Shown here one piece after another: positions 12,548 through 26,225 of a stretch of DNA of 64,000 bases. The stretch covers positions 18,121,915 through 18,185,914 of the forward strand of contig CAIIXF020000001.1 of NCBI GenBank assembly GCA_903813345.2. The letters run 5' to 3'. Position 1 is the first letter of the stretch. Each line of letters begins with the position of its first letter. The notes under the pieces were generated by a model, which saw only the letters and a program-made list of their open reading frames with translations, ran no database searches and had not been told where the DNA came from. This DNA comes from Owenia fusiformis. Its lineage: Eukaryota > Annelida > Polychaeta > Sabellida > Oweniidae. The position numbers and the translations under genes were made by a program.

Positions 12548-13688
12548 GTAACAATATGCTTTACCCATCTTCAAGCATGTCGTTATTATATCCTCAAGAG
12601 GGGCACGTAAAACAACTAGTCGCAATAAATGTCAACTTAACGGCATCTTGATAGCCAAATCACAACAGATGACTGAAAACAATTCTCATAAAATAAATTT
12701 TATTTTCGACACGTTGAACCATCCGATTGTTTATATATATGATTATACATTGATACGATGAGTGGTAGTAGTTTTAAATATCACTTTTCTTTTGGTGTTA
12801 GTTTACACAATTGTGTCAAGTTCTAACCATTAAGATACAATTAGTTTGAACGTAAATTAGATAATCTTAGATATCATCTAGAACCACTAACGAGAATATA
12901 CTGACTACTAATGTGGACTTTTCCCATTACAAAGATTAGCTGTTTTACCCCGTGATAGAATATATACGACCTATTTGTTATTGTTGGTGATTATAACTCT
13001 TACTAAGTTTCCATAACTGTCATAAACGGTCATTATTTACTTTAATCGGAATAACCTGTTGTAGAATACTTCTAAGGTCATAAACATGTATAACTATTAA
13101 CCCGTGACTCTTAATACCTCTTTTAACATGCCCTTAAGTAATTCAATTCCAATAAAATAGTCGTTTCTGATTCCCTTTCATTATCTTTACCTATGATGAT
13201 TGGCATTAATGATGATTGACATTTCTAATGAAATGTTTTAAAATTATTGCAGTATATTGCTAAATTGTAGTATGCGCTTTCTGGTTTCTTTAAAAACAAT
13301 GATGATAATCAGAGAACCATGTTGTTGGTTAGATACAATACTACATTACATTGAAGTCTTTAGATACAGGTATAAAATTGAATATATAAGCACAAATGCC
13401 AAAAGGGAAGGGTGACTAAAAACGTTAAGGAAACCCAACAAGAGACAGATACATGGTAAATGTAAGTTATAATTCTGCACAATCCTATTCTGCGACAACA
13501 AAATATTTTCCATATCATTTCACTCGTGTGTATCCGTGTGTTCAAATTGATACCATTGCACACTTGTATCTGATAAACCTAGAATTAATTGACCCGTAAT
13601 AACCTTTATCAGAAGCTAAAGTGCTCCATTTAGTATCCTTGTCACAATAATATACACTCTACATCTATTTTGTTTTTATTCTAAGCAG

Positions 13689-13742
13689 CAGATGCAGAAC
13701 TCAAAATATAAACAGAATTTTAAACTTCAAGTTACTTTACCG
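13689..13742 (+). CDS. Candidate 54-bp in-frame exon
   Basis: A strong acceptor (TTGTTTTTATTCTAAGCAG) precedes 18 open codons, QMQNSKYKQNFKLQVTLP, and a weaker donor CCG-GTATCT. Phase 0 enters and leaves, so it could be a cassette exon. The acceptor is a tandem CAGCAG, which often allows alternative use. The protein is unrecognised. Confidence 0.22.
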
Positions 13743-14099
13743 GTATCTTAAACTCATAAAATAAATTTAGATGGAACATAATCCTTTGTCCGGTGAGGTA
13801 TGTGCAGACTATATATTGCAATACAAAACATGCCTCCAGTCAAACAAATGCCAGGTCTCAGGGCATTTAAAGAAAATATCAATTCACTAAAAGTACTTTT
13901 TCAAACCTCTTACCATGAAATAGAACATACTGTACTGTGTAAAAATATAGTTGATTGGAAATGTGGGGCAGGTCTGGGATTCGTTTTCCTCGAGGAACTT
14001 GGTTCGAATCAGGAGTCTCTCTTTCTCGTCTCTCTTCAGATAGTTTTGTTATTTCCATTCCTCGCTCGGATGTAATACTTTACTGATATAATAAAAACT

Positions 14100-17000
14100 A
14101 TTTTGAACTCTAAGAAACAAAAACACACCGAGTTTTATTTTACTAGAATACACGGGGGTTAATTGACATCTGGAGTTATCTAATTTCAAATAAACAAGGC
14201 ATTGGAAGTTAACACATTTTCAAAGCAATTTCTAAACACTTCGGAGGTGCCTTGAAGGATTTCATCATTGCGGTTTATCCATTGAGCTTATGTTATGTCC
14301 CTTAGCGACCTATATCACTAACGAATAATTATTAAACTTCTCACCGTGTTAATGCATTTTACTTAATTTCCCAATGTATCGTCTACACGACTAGAATACT
14401 AATTCGTGGTATCCTTACACACAAAATAGTTCCTTTCAGAATTGTGGAGAAATCACTGTCAATAATAATAAACATCGAGTGAGACATCTTTCCGTTTGTT
14501 ATTGATAAATATTTCATTAATTAAAGTGAAACATTTTTAATATGGTGGCGTCCATAAATTAGATGTTTGTCAATTATGTTACCATGGTTACATTCGTAAT
14601 GCAAGGGAACACTTCTCATTATTTGAGCCATAACACAGGGACAGGATAAATTATTGAAAAACTTGCTCTCTAACTTTGGCATTCAAAAACAATTTATGAA
14701 ACAAACATACCTTGTATTTATGAGGAGATGATACTATAGGCTAAACTTAAGTCATTCACATTTAAAATATATCGTATTCATTAACTTGTCATAGTGATAA
14801 TTTATATTTAACACCCTGTGTTTCATGTAAACTCCGATACACGGGAGGTTCGTGTGGGGTTCCTTTTTCCAAATAGATCATCAATCAACGACGTCGATTC
14901 TAGCAATTAAAACTCGGTCATGTTGGCTTACTAGTGAACTTCGGTGACCCCATTTACACCCTAACCCGGGAGTGTTAAATTATCCCCTAGCAAGTAACGC
15001 CATCTGTCGACAAGTATTACTCATTTGCGCTCGATGCCTCCCTCGTGTTGTGATGATTCTTAACACTTCAAAGTTGACATTTAAAAAAGAATACACTTGT
15101 GTTCATTTATTCTAAACTTCATTATACCACATAGGAAATTCAATAAAGAAAGCTGCAAGTAAGATTAAGCTGGATTTTCTAAAATCAATTACGTCCTTAT
15201 CACGCTTCACTGAATGGCTGATGTACCAAATAACAAAACGTCAAAATGATACATATTAAGGCATTTCATGCTGTAGACCTTCGATGTATTTCATTGTTTT
15301 TATTTATTCAGTTTTCATAAATCTAGAGAAATGTGATTTATGTGCAGGTTTTATAACAAAAATATATATTTATGCTATTTGTTAAATTGTGAATAAGTTG
15401 CCTATATGTAGTAACAATATAATTTTATGGAGAAAAAACGTCAGTCATTTACTGCAGATATTTACTGAGACATAACAAAGAAATTATATTTAATCTCGTC
15501 GCCGTATATTTTTGCATCAGGTGCTATAGGATATGATATAATCGATGTCAAATTAATAAAATTACTTCAAAAGCAATCATGATTTCAATACTTTGGGCTG
15601 TGGTGTGTGCATCATCGATACCATGGCACTCTAACTTGCACTGCCATCACATATTACTTCTTAGCTTTATTCTAGTAAACACAACACATCAAAGTCACGC
15701 AAGTCATATGCGGAATTGCCCCAAAGCATAGCTGATCTTCATACTTTGATCTATTTTGTGAAGAATACAAACGAGACTTGTGTTTAAATACATATTTTGT
15801 TTGAATCAAAACTGTTGTTTTTGTACTTTTAGAATCTGATTTAGTTGTTGGTCAAGATATTTAGTTATCGTAAGTTTTTGAGGAATGTCATTCACATCAC
15901 TGATTCCCCAAGAGTTTTGCTGTCAAATCATTAGCTGGTATATTATCAATATCCCTAGTGTCATGGGTTAATAGCCGTGTCATATTTGTGAAATTGTTCA
16001 AATGAAACACTTATTAACCTGGTGTCAATACCACCCCTCCTAAACACCATATTTCACATGAAGTTCTTCCAAGACTATTAACACAGATGGTCTGAATTTG
16101 TTGCTTCGGTGACTTCAGGGGCTAGATCAACAAACTGGACAGTGTCCACCTAGTTAAGACTGTCTCATTTTGTTTGTTCTCATTCTGTCACGTGTACACT
16201 GGACATCTGCTTCTAAAATTAACGGACTCAGATCAGAAAAGCTAAAAATAAAGAAGTGCTGGATATATCTCTTTCGGTTGAATCTCCCCCATGGACCAGC
16301 CTGAATAATAAACATATTTGTCTGAATCTAAAGAATCATTTCACAACTTTTCAGACATGAATTATCGCGATCGAGGCTTTACGAATCACATCTAATGGAT
16401 TTACACTTGTTTCAAATGATCAACACCAATGCTGATGAGGTCTTCCATTTCAACAGTAATACCATTATTAGTCTGATCTTCTTGATCACGACAGAGTCGC
16501 GATATAAAGGCAAATGATTATAATTAAATGAGATAGTCCTAGATTAATCTCTCATGGCCTTTTCGTTTCTTGATTTTGATCATAATTTCTGAGTGGTGGC
16601 AGGAGATGTGTTGAACATTTCTGTATTCGTAGATTTTGGGAATTTGCTTTCCGTATGACTGATTATACTCTCGGATGCTCTTTTTTGCCCTATTTTTCGT
16701 ACTTTTTATCTCTCCACCTTTTATGCATGCCCTTGTGCAGTCATATACTCATTAAAATAATCAAATAATGACACATTCAATATGAATATGGTGGAAATGA
16801 AGTAAAATTGTGCTTTCCAAAATGTTGACGGAATCAACCGTGGTATTGGCCTTCATAAAATCGATTATAAATATACAATAATTCGCCATCAGATCATTCG
16901 TTACGGTCGCAGAATCTACCTATGAGTTATGGCAGTTAACAATTGTAATGTTCAGTGGAATGTTCTGTAGCTCGATCGGTTAGCCAGGTCATCGTGTCTC

Positions 17001-19140
17001 TGATTAAACATGTTTTGGTGGAATATTGAACAAGATATTGTGTGCGAATCTACCTACTGTGCATTTGAACTATAAAGGTGTAAATCGAGTTGCCCCATTA
17101 GCAACACACCAAGAATAGACGTACTCCACATGACAAATGACTCTCTGGTCATATATGGAAGACAGGCCAAGCAGATCTGATCGTATCAGAAGAATCGCCT
17201 TTTATTATTAGCTTGAAATTCAATGTGAATGTAAAATAAAATCTACTTATTTTAAGTGACTATGAACAATCGAATAATCATTTATTGTTTAAACGTTGTT
17301 AAATGTATATTGTAAGAGATTACTTTGATTTTGGGAGGACGATCTTATACGTCCTGCTTATCTATATTCTAAAGGTAAAATCGATCTCCCCATTACTTTA
17401 ACAACTGTTGCAGCAATTCTACTATTTTCATAGTGTGTTGTATCATGATTTTGGATATTTGGTTTTGTCCCCCCCCCCTCCATGGTTGGTTTAGGCTTTT
17501 GTGTAAGTATGTACTACATCTTCGACTTCCAATTGTGTTGGAACACCTGAAACCTTGTGAATCTAGATGTGTGTGCTAAACAGAAATGAATTTGCAGAGT
17601 GATTAACCATCTATTTTGTATTTTTTATTTTGCATATCTGTTCCTTCTGTATTTACCTAAATGTGTATAGATATTCCTATCACTCAAATGGCATGTACCG
17701 ATTGTTATCAGACCATACTTTGGGCACATTTATCAATCTGAATGTTTGAGATGTTCGCTGTGAGACGAACAGATTTCTTTCATTCAATATGGATTATAGT
17801 ATTTAACTATCTTTTATATTTCCGAATACATTCGTTATTTTCTTTAAGACCAGACTCTCATTTATTCCTAATTACTGGGATTCTAGTTAGGATACGGTGA
17901 AAAAAGGAAATCCATTGCTACTATGATTCTAGGTACATATCCCCGTGTGTTAATATAAAACAAATAAGACTATGACGACAGTGTTTGCTTTTTCACATGC
18001 CCGATCTGATTTATCAGAGTCTCTCCTTATCTAAAGCTTAGGAGTATTCCAAAGGATCGAAGTAGAGACTGGGGATCTACAATGCACATGTCCATGTCCA
18101 TGGAAAGGGCCAGCCAACGTTGGACATATTTTACATAAGAATGGCAGTGCTTAATTTGATCACAGACCAATTACAATTATCACTCGACTGTTAAGTTTCT
18201 AAACTGCGATAATTGAGTTTTCTCAAATGGAGCCTACAAAGTCCCAGGGCAATGATTCATTCCCGTTAGGACTCAACAATTATATCGTCTCAGATTTATC
18301 TCTGTCAGGAGAAAATTGTTGTAATTTATTCAATAGAATCAGGGATTACTCTCACAGTTCCCCATGGACCATTTAAAATTTATTATTACTGGATACCGTC
18401 GCCTTAAGATATATGCTTCAATATACCCAAGATGTATGATGTATGCCATACACGCTACAACCTATATGCTGCAAGTTATATAAGATACATGCCACAAGCT
18501 ATATACATGATATACATTAACAGGGCTTTTAAGCATCATAAATAAAAGTTGTATTTTAAAAGAAATATTCGTTAGAATGATTTAGACGTACCTAAAGAGA
18601 CTTTAGAGTGCCGCTGTTGCAAAACCATTTGTTATAAAAAAAACTAAAAAATATATAGATAGTAGATTAATAATTTGCCATAAGGTGCATAAAGATGATG
18701 CATTTGATAAAGGCTTGCGTACACATTATCTCATGATATTGTTTATCGCATACCATGCATGACACGGTAACTATAGTAACTTTGGTTAACTTATTTCGAA
18801 ACGTCAACAGTCGTCTTCCCATCTATCTACTTAATAGTTGTTGGTCTGTAAGGTGAGTTAAAAAGGATGTTGTTCCGACTGACTTAAATATGGTTACACA
18901 CATAACTTCGATGGTGGCCACAAGTCCTGTTTCGGTACACTTCAAAGGTTTCTAACGGATAATTACACTTATATGAGTCCAAATGTATGTTCCATATGTC
19001 CCTTTTTACGGGTATCCTGGTATTGCAGCACATGTATATACTGTAGGCATTTGCTTCACATATCCTTCCTCATCAACTTCAGACTGGGACGTACTACAAA
19101 AGCACTGCACTTTGCATGTACCATTTCTGACCTGCACTAC
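14100..19140. other. Non-coding stretch with possible conserved patches
   Basis: No confident exon is present. The tracts 14.85-15.05, 16.09-16.56 and 18.1-18.4 kb have more even base composition and many TAAT, TGATTA and GATAA-type words, as conserved non-coding elements often do. A run of 10 C lies at 17469-17478. A pol III A-box-like word (TAGCTCGATCGG, about 16971) has no matching B box at tRNA spacing. Confidence 0.35.
16359..16512 (+). CDS. Candidate terminal exon in a conserved-looking patch
   Basis: After the acceptor CACAACTTTTCAG, one frame stays open for about 50 codons to a TGA. It begins HELSRSRLYESHLMDL and includes NTNADEVFHFNSN. The composition is protein-like with CpG-containing codons (TCGCGATCGAGG). 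No domain is recognised. The same patch could instead be regulatory. Confidence 0.18.
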
Positions 19141-19142
19141 GT

Positions 19143-21352
19143 CGCATGAGAATAACTTTGTACTAACTGCCATTTTCAAAAAAATTGAGATAGACATGGA
19201 ATTTTACTATTTGAAACACAGGCTTTCATCTCAGATACATGCCCCATCTCAATTCCCTCTCATTAAGCTAGAATTCAGTGTGAAATTGTACCATCTCCAG
19301 ACAAACAGCTTATTTCTAATTTCAAATTGTCATATCTGATATCAACTGTTTCAACCAATCAACTCTCTAAGAATTGGTCATGTGACTTGCAAAACTTGGA
19401 GTTATAACAATCTTATATTAAAACGAAGTATGCCAATATGCATGTTATTGTATCTAGAATGAAATGATGTTTTGTAACACAATACCATGCCAGTTTGCAT
19501 GCCTGGCCTTTCATGTTTTAGTTTTAGAACTATTACAAGTAGATCAAAAAAATAAAATGATACAGTATGTGTAATCCCATGCATATTCAAATTATATGCC
19601 CTCAATTACTCTTTGTATTATGGATGCTCATTGGATTATTCATGGCCACATGATATGAAATAGAATTACTAATTTCCTTGAAAACCTAAATCCTTGCTAC
19701 CAGGGAAGATGAAAAGTACAAATGACCAGTTAATTAGATCATGTGACCAGTCAAAAGTACCCTTTATCTTCCCTGCTACCAGGTCTTATAGGGGTTTGAA
19801 TGGCCAAATGCAATAGAAATGCAAATACGAAGCTGTCATCATTAAATGTTGAAAATGAAAGACTACTTATTTGTTTCTTCAAATAGAGTACATAATAATA
19901 GGTTATATACTAGATATAGTAATCAAAACAAATAGTAACTGTCATATTTTGCACTATATTGCTCAAAGGCAATCACTGTCTGTATACTATTGAAATCTCT
20001 TTCAAAATGATTTTTTATAGTTTGTGGAAAAAAGTTAAATCTATTTAAACTAGCTTTAACTTTTACTGACCATGCACTATATCAATAAGGAGTTATCTGT
20101 ATGTTAGTATAGTCCCTTAAAACACTTATTTTATTTTCTCTTCATCTATGATTTACTTTGCGCCTTTCACTGAACATCTGGGATCTTTTTAGTTATTTTA
20201 TTACTAGTATGTTTTTCAGATTTGTCCTTTCTTTTGCATTTTTGGGATCATTGTTTTTAGATCATCTACATTTTATTTTGGAAAAGTAACAAATTGGTTC
20301 AATTTCTTTACAAAGAGCCACTCTTAGTCTCCACTTCTACAATTGCTTCAATTCCCAATTGTACTCCACAGAGTAGCAAACAACAGAAAATGAATGGATA
20401 ATGATAGCTGCATCCCAATGAACAAAATGTGATTACCTAAATCGAGGTTTCATCACTTTCATTAATCTAAAATGAATTAGAAATTATTTTTCTATTTTCA
20501 AATTTCTTCCATGTGCATGTAATAAAAATTGGTTATGTCTTAGGCCCTAAGGATCTGAAACCTGCTGGTCAAAATGGAATTACGGACCAGTTGCAATGTT
20601 ATTCTCCTATACCCAGTGAAAAAATCAACCGGTCTGTATCAAAAATAACCTGATAATGACCAGCGGACCGGCCCTTAGGGGCTACATTGTAATGTGCTGG
20701 GAGGTTTAGGCTACAGGGTTTATACCGAGGGAAATATGTGGGGGACCGTATTGGCATCATTGGTTTCAATGCATTGTACTTCTGCCTTAGTTTCAAAGGC
20801 AATAAATTCTTTTTGAAGGGTGTCCTGAGATTCCAAAATTAAGAAATAATTGTACTTATTTGAGAAATTGATTTTAAAGTTTTATAAATTGAATTTTCTT
20901 TATTTTATTAAATAATATTCTTTGGTTTTTGAAGATTTTTTTCAAAGCAAAACATTATTTTTCATTCTAGATACAATAATATGCATATTGGCATACTTTG
21001 TTTTAATATAAGATTGTTATAACTCCAAGTTTTGCAAGTCACATGACCAATTCTTAGAGAGTTGATTGGTTGAAACAGTTGATATCAGATATGACAATTT
21101 GAAATTAGAAATAAGCTGTTATTCCGGTGGGAAATTGTATCAACTCCATTTCCATAGTTTTAAAAAAGGATCTTGTAAATTGTTTCAAGGTATGATATTT
21201 CATATAAGATATCTCTAGGGTGAGACCAGGTGACATACAAAAAATCAAGTTTCACATAGCAATACTAAGTAAGATACAGACCTCTAAACTTTCAAACCTT
21301 GATTTCTCAGTTCCGTAAAAATGTGAGATAGTACAAAGTTATTCTCATGCGA
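19143..21352. repeat. Outer inverted-repeat pair
   Basis: CGTCGCATGAGAATAACTTT at about 19149 recurs inverted at 21333-21352, outside the ~170-bp arms. The intervening flank sequence on the two sides is not similar. Either an older, larger palindrome has decayed, or the unit is nested in an earlier inverted repeat. Confidence 0.5.
19304..21120. mobile_element. Element with ~170-bp terminal inverted repeats
   Basis: The arm at 19304-19474 is the reverse complement of 20949-21120 with only a few mismatches. This makes it the best-preserved repeat pair in the window. The spacer is about 1.5 kb and has no transposase frame. It contains a smaller inverted repeat at 19697-19783 (GGGAAGATGAAAAGTAC and its inverse). 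Imperfect direct repeats (GAAATTGTACCATCTCCA near 19283, GAAATTGTATCAACTCCA near 21132) flank the unit just outside the arms. It is likely a recent non-autonomous DNA element or a local inverted duplication. Confidence 0.6.
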
Positions 21353-22702
21353 CGACTAATCTATGCATGTTTGCATGCCATTAGATTCTGGAACAGAGGG
21401 TACAACATGTAAAAATGTATGCAGCGTTGTTGCGTTGGTAAACCACTTGCTAGAAGCACAAAACTTTGTATATCATTAAAACAAGTTGCTGATACTAATT
21501 ATAAGTTGTGTTCTATGGGACTTACGCGGTGCTTGCATCATAAGAGTCTTAGATACACTAGTTCTATGGTAGCAAGTAACATTTGGGATTCATTATCAAA
21601 AGAAAAAGTAAACGCTTAACTATTTAACATATACAATAAGGGTTCCAAATTTGTATTTTCAAATTATTTTTGAATTTTCTCTGAAAAAGTAAGAAGTCAA
21701 TACACATTTCTTAACACAATCCCAGAAATCAATACTACATATTCCAAAGTTGAAAATTTCAAGCCTTTTGACATCATAATTGCACATTGTTCAGTGAATC
21801 TATATTCCAAATGTTTATTGTATTTGAATTTATTTGAGTTGAAAACGTTTTTTCTTAAACATGATGTAAATATGTTAATATAGTTAACTGTATGTAGAAT
21901 AGCGATTTCCCAAGGATCGTGTGATGTGTAGCTACCATTTATTGATATTTATTAAGTGAAATATGTTCAATGTTTTAAGTGTTATTTAAGGCTAAATTAC
22001 AAATCTGCATTTGGACATTAAAATCACAATTTCTCAAGTGGACCTTATAATTACTTTATCCCTGTCAAATCCAATGTCAGATAATATGATCATCAAAAGA
22101 CTATCACTCCACTTGGCTGTCAGGTGGAAATGTGACTAGTTCGTGACACCAGTTATTTATACCAGTCTTGAAATTCATGTGCATGTACCTTGACAATTAA
22201 CGATCAATATAATACATGTTACATATTAATCTGTGTCCTTGGCTTTCACCCTTGCCATCCCCTTGGTTCACCCTTGCCATCCTTGGTCGAAGGGTATTTC
22301 ACTCCTTTCTGAATTGAGGAATAAATGAAGTCATTTGAATGAAGGATGGACTCTTTCTTCTAAATGTAACTCATTACAAATATGACGTGTTCATATTCTG
22401 ATGACAAATTGGAAAAGTAACTATCCCTGATCAAAGTTGTTCGTCTCATTGTTAAAACTTAAAAAAACTTACTTAAAGGCGACCCTCTCCTGTATTACGT
22501 TAATAATTATGTCACCAGATGAACAATCCCACAACCGTGCAAGCCACATTGTTAGAGTAATACCTCATTACAGAAGCTTGATCCCAAAGGATCTGCGATG
22601 TACTTTTAATTAGATGTCACAACTTTTTGTACTGAATCTAGACTCGATGCTGGTCATGATATACTAGGTATTATAGGTAAAAAACATGCGGGAATATAAT
22701 CG

Positions 22703-22830
22703 ATATATGAGGTGAGCAGGTGATATATATATCACCCGCGGATATATATATAAAGCGGGTGATATATATGTATCACCCGCTCATCAGCAATCCCCGGGAA
22801 TTTCTTTCGGTGCTTTTTTGAATTCCCGGG
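22703..22830. repeat. Cluster of near-perfect palindromes
   Basis: Three palindromes occur in about 130 bp. GGTGATATATATATCACC (22719-22736) is perfect. A 26-bp GCGGGTGATA...TATCACCCGC (22755-22780) is nearly perfect. CCCGGGAATT (about 22794) is inverted at 22821-22830. The outer words TGAGCAGGTGATAT and GTATCACCCGCTCA also pair, so the whole block can fold as a nested cruciform. Confidence 0.65.
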
Positions 22831-22938
22831 ATATACTTTGGCTCTATTTGGCTCAACACTAGGGTTCCCTAACATTCAATGCATATTTATTTCTCATAAT
22901 CTACTTAGTATAGGATAAATCAGTTATTGAATGCTCGA

Positions 22939-23048
22939 TTTTTGATACAGGGTGTATCCCTCGATAAATACAATATTTCAACGCTCGGTCTCTGCGGTCC
23001 CTGGGGTAGATATATTGTATTTCTCTCAGATATACCCTGTATCAAAAT
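22939..23048. mobile_element. Palindromic MITE, GATACAGGGT ends
   Basis: About 38-bp arms (TTTTGATACAGGGTGTATC on the left; its imperfect inverse ends at 23048) enclose a CpG-bearing centre (CGCTCGGTCTCTGCGGTCC). No coding capacity is present. Terminal CAGGG is common in Tc1/mariner-derived MITEs. It is separated by about 110 bp from the palindrome cluster just upstream. Confidence 0.6.
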
Positions 23049-24016
23049 CCTCCCTTTAAATAACCTCTATATATTCTTTCATCAAGGGCATATTTGTTCT
23101 GAATTTAATAAAAGGAAACGTGTGGAACCTCATTACAGTTTACAGACACACTTTGCTCAATACATAAGAATGTATGGGTAGAACAATGTGTACTTGTTTC
23201 AAAAGGAACAAAACATAATGTTGTTTTTGATGTTATATATTTCGTTTCATGTTTTTGTAACTCATATTTACTTAACATTTGACATGATGAAAAAATATAA
23301 TATAAATTTAGGAGAATTGTTACCCCAGAGCTACGACTGGATATTACAAATAAGCGCATCCGCTTGTGAGCAAGCTCGAATTTCCAAAATGAAACTTTTA
23401 GTCTAGGTATCCTGGACACCCCCATTCCATAAAACCTAAATTAGTTACCTAAATCAGTCTCTAATAGCAAAACGAAAGCTCTGCATTAGACAACTTAGCT
23501 CAAGATAGTTACCTAATATAGGCTTTGGGTAATGGCTATCAACGTTGCCAGATCTACTCTGTTGAAACATTCCGTATAATTGGTTGTTATGATTATTTCT
23601 TATACACGTATTATGATTAAGTATACCAGTATCATTAAAATGCATGCATATATTCAGTTTATTATCAGGGTTTTACGTAGTGTTAGACTAACCGACACCT
23701 TGTGGTCAAGGTCGGCGGTCGGTGCAACCCTTTTAGTTGCATTCAACTTTGACATTAAATCAAACTTCAGTAGACCTTTCCAATAAATCCTGAGCCCTTT
23801 AAGAAACTAGGGCATATTGATAGATTTATGATGTCATACTTGCAAACAAATTACACCAATTTGCAAATGGCTGTAAACAAAATGTAAAAGTAACACGTTT
23901 TCGAAAGTTACCAACATTAAAAATCAGTCCAGATGTACCGATGGGCATTTGAATATAATATCAGTATAGAGATCATGCCGAGTGAATATATTATTGTCAT
24001 TGATTGTCATTGATGC

Positions 24017-24819
24017 TAATATAGAGAATCATGTACACCCCCTCCGAAATTTTGGCAACCTTAGCTCTCCATTGAAGTGCGTGTTAAAGCCTCATTGTGT
24101 TTGAATTTTTATTTACATAACCTGCAGAGAAAATACCTATAAAATTTATAGAAATGAAACTTAACTTTTTCCAATACCTCCAAATTTTCCATTTTTTCTT
24201 CAATAGGTCGAAAATTGATGATAAATTAGATGAATTTTTAAAAATGTCATTCCATTTAATACCGATGGGAAATGGTGGGTTCGGAGCAAATCTATTCAGT
24301 AAATGATTCATCAAAAAAAGTTTATATAGAAAATTCAATTGTTTAACTTTTTGGAGGCTAAGAGTTTAGTTTACTTGATAAACACTTAAGTTACAGAGCT
24401 TCAAAATGACCCTCTGTGTAATTTCGATGGGAGAGGTTCTTTGAAACTTAATTTTGACTTTGAAGACCTATAACTTTAAACCCGAAGAAAAGTATCAATT
24501 TTTAGTTAAATAAAGTTAGCAAATACCTAACTTTAACTAACTTTTTGCGAGAACTCAGGTAGATGGATATTCTGTCATATGACTTTTCCCAAAAGTTCTT
24601 CAGATTTGTCATCAATTTCCGACCTATTGTGATTGTTTAAAAAACAGAAAAAAGAAAGGAGGTATTGGAAATGATATCAATTTATATATTCCAGCCCAAA
24701 AAGTAGATTTTCTTCATAGGTTATGCAAATAAAAATTCAAACTCAAAGATACTTTAACACGTAGTTCAATGGGGGAGCAAGGTTGCCAATCTTTTGGAGG
24801 GTAGTGTAAAGTTAATATA
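24017..24819. mobile_element. Foldback element with long diverged arms
   Basis: The left arm (from CCTCCGAAATTTTGGCAACC at 24041) is the reverse complement, with moderate divergence, of the right arm ending GGTTGCCAATCTTTTGGAGG at 24800. Similarity extends inward for about 300 bp on each side, including the TTTGAATTTTTATTT box and the AATAGGTCG box. TAATATA occurs at both edges (24017-24023 and 24813-24819) and may be the target duplication. No transposase frame is present. Confidence 0.65.
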
Positions 24820-25039
24820 ATTTTATTGAATATCAATGTTAAGTTTTAGTGATTAAAGAGATGTTCTAAAAGTCATCCCTGTTTCACATCCTATAAGGAG
24901 TCAAAATGCCCATTTGCATCACGGAAGTGGAAGCAGGGGAGAGTTACAAATGTGAAATTTCCACCATTGGTTATGGTACACATTTATGAAGAAGGGGTGT
25001 ATGTGATGAGGATTTGATCAAGTTAGTCACATAAATAGT

Positions 25040-25141
25040 CTTGCTTCAAGACTGTAGACCTCCACTCTCCATCTACTTCGCCAACACAATACTGACTTGT
25101 TGCCAGAGTGGAAAATGGAGAGTCCATGATATTGAAGCAAG
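25040..25141. mobile_element. ~100-bp hairpin element, copy 1
   Basis: The ends CTTGCTTCAA and TTGAAGCAAG are perfect inverses, and CTCTCCAT with its inverse lies inside them. The left part (TAGTCTTGCTT...AGACCTCCAC) matches the inverted right part of the unit at 26226-26321. Two copies of one hairpin family therefore lie 1.2 kb apart. Confidence 0.5.
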
Positions 25142-26225
25142 GCTACCACATAAACTTATTACTAACAATTTATATAAAACACACGATATTCATTCAAAGA
25201 AATCCAAGAATAAAACAATAATTGTCAACTTTAAAATCGTTCATTTGAAATTGACATGATATAGCATCAGTTGTAGGATTCTTGGTTTTGTTCTTGCATG
25301 TTGTAAATAATTTGTCCAAAAAGTGTCCATTCATCTACTTTTTATTTTGAAAAGTTACACACAACATGCCTTGCACTTGTGATAAAAACTAAAAACTATA
25401 TTTTTCGTTTTGAGATCATCAGGTCCTATATACAGGCTCATACACATTTGACACCTCACTTTTCGTTTTTTTCGACTACAACTTTCAAAATCAAATTAAA
25501 GTTGCCACGTTGTCATGAAAATATCTTGCTTCGTCAACGTTCGTTCTCAAGGAGTTGCCATATCCCAACCGTCAAGACTTTCTTCACCCTAATATATATG
25601 TATATATTAATTTACCCTAATGCATAAACATAGTGTGGTTTGAGTAATTGGAAAGTGCTGAACCTTAGAATAACTTTGATAAAATGCAAATCGTCAAAAT
25701 GGCCAGACGGTTGTAGAATAAGTTCTGACCAAATTGTATTCTGTTGTTTTGACACTAGCCGTAAGATATGTGAATATGATTGAATTGGTGAGTCTTTTAA
25801 ACAACACTGGATTATCCATTATCTAAACGTCTGTCATAGAAATCTTGTTCGAGCCATATTTGAAATATTGTAAACAGATAAGTACAATCTTATTCGAATT
25901 TATTTTGAAAAATGCATGAAAATGCGACGGGGGAAAATGCACGACTTGGTCATATAAGTGGTCATTTTACTGAATAATGATAGCTCGTTTATAAAAGCAC
26001 CCAATGAGAAAGCCTGTTTGCGACGTCAGATATCAACCAAATATTATGAGGATTATGAGGATATTAGGATATTATGGGATGGGAAATATGATGCTTAACT
26101 TGGATTACCTCTTTGGGTCGAATATGTGTTTTAAAATGATGCAGTGTTCCATATTTATGGCGTATCTGTATGACCAATATTTTTACAATTTTATATTTTT
26201 TGTATTATATATAATATTAGACATA

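Noticed and set aside
13985-14005. tRNA B-box-like GGTTCGAATC
   Set aside because: No A box at the right distance and no cloverleaf arms; not a tRNA or a clear SINE.
16971-17055. A-box-like TAGCTCGATCGG with a later TGCGAATCTACC
   Set aside because: Spacing and B-box match are poor and no acceptor-stem pairing is visible.
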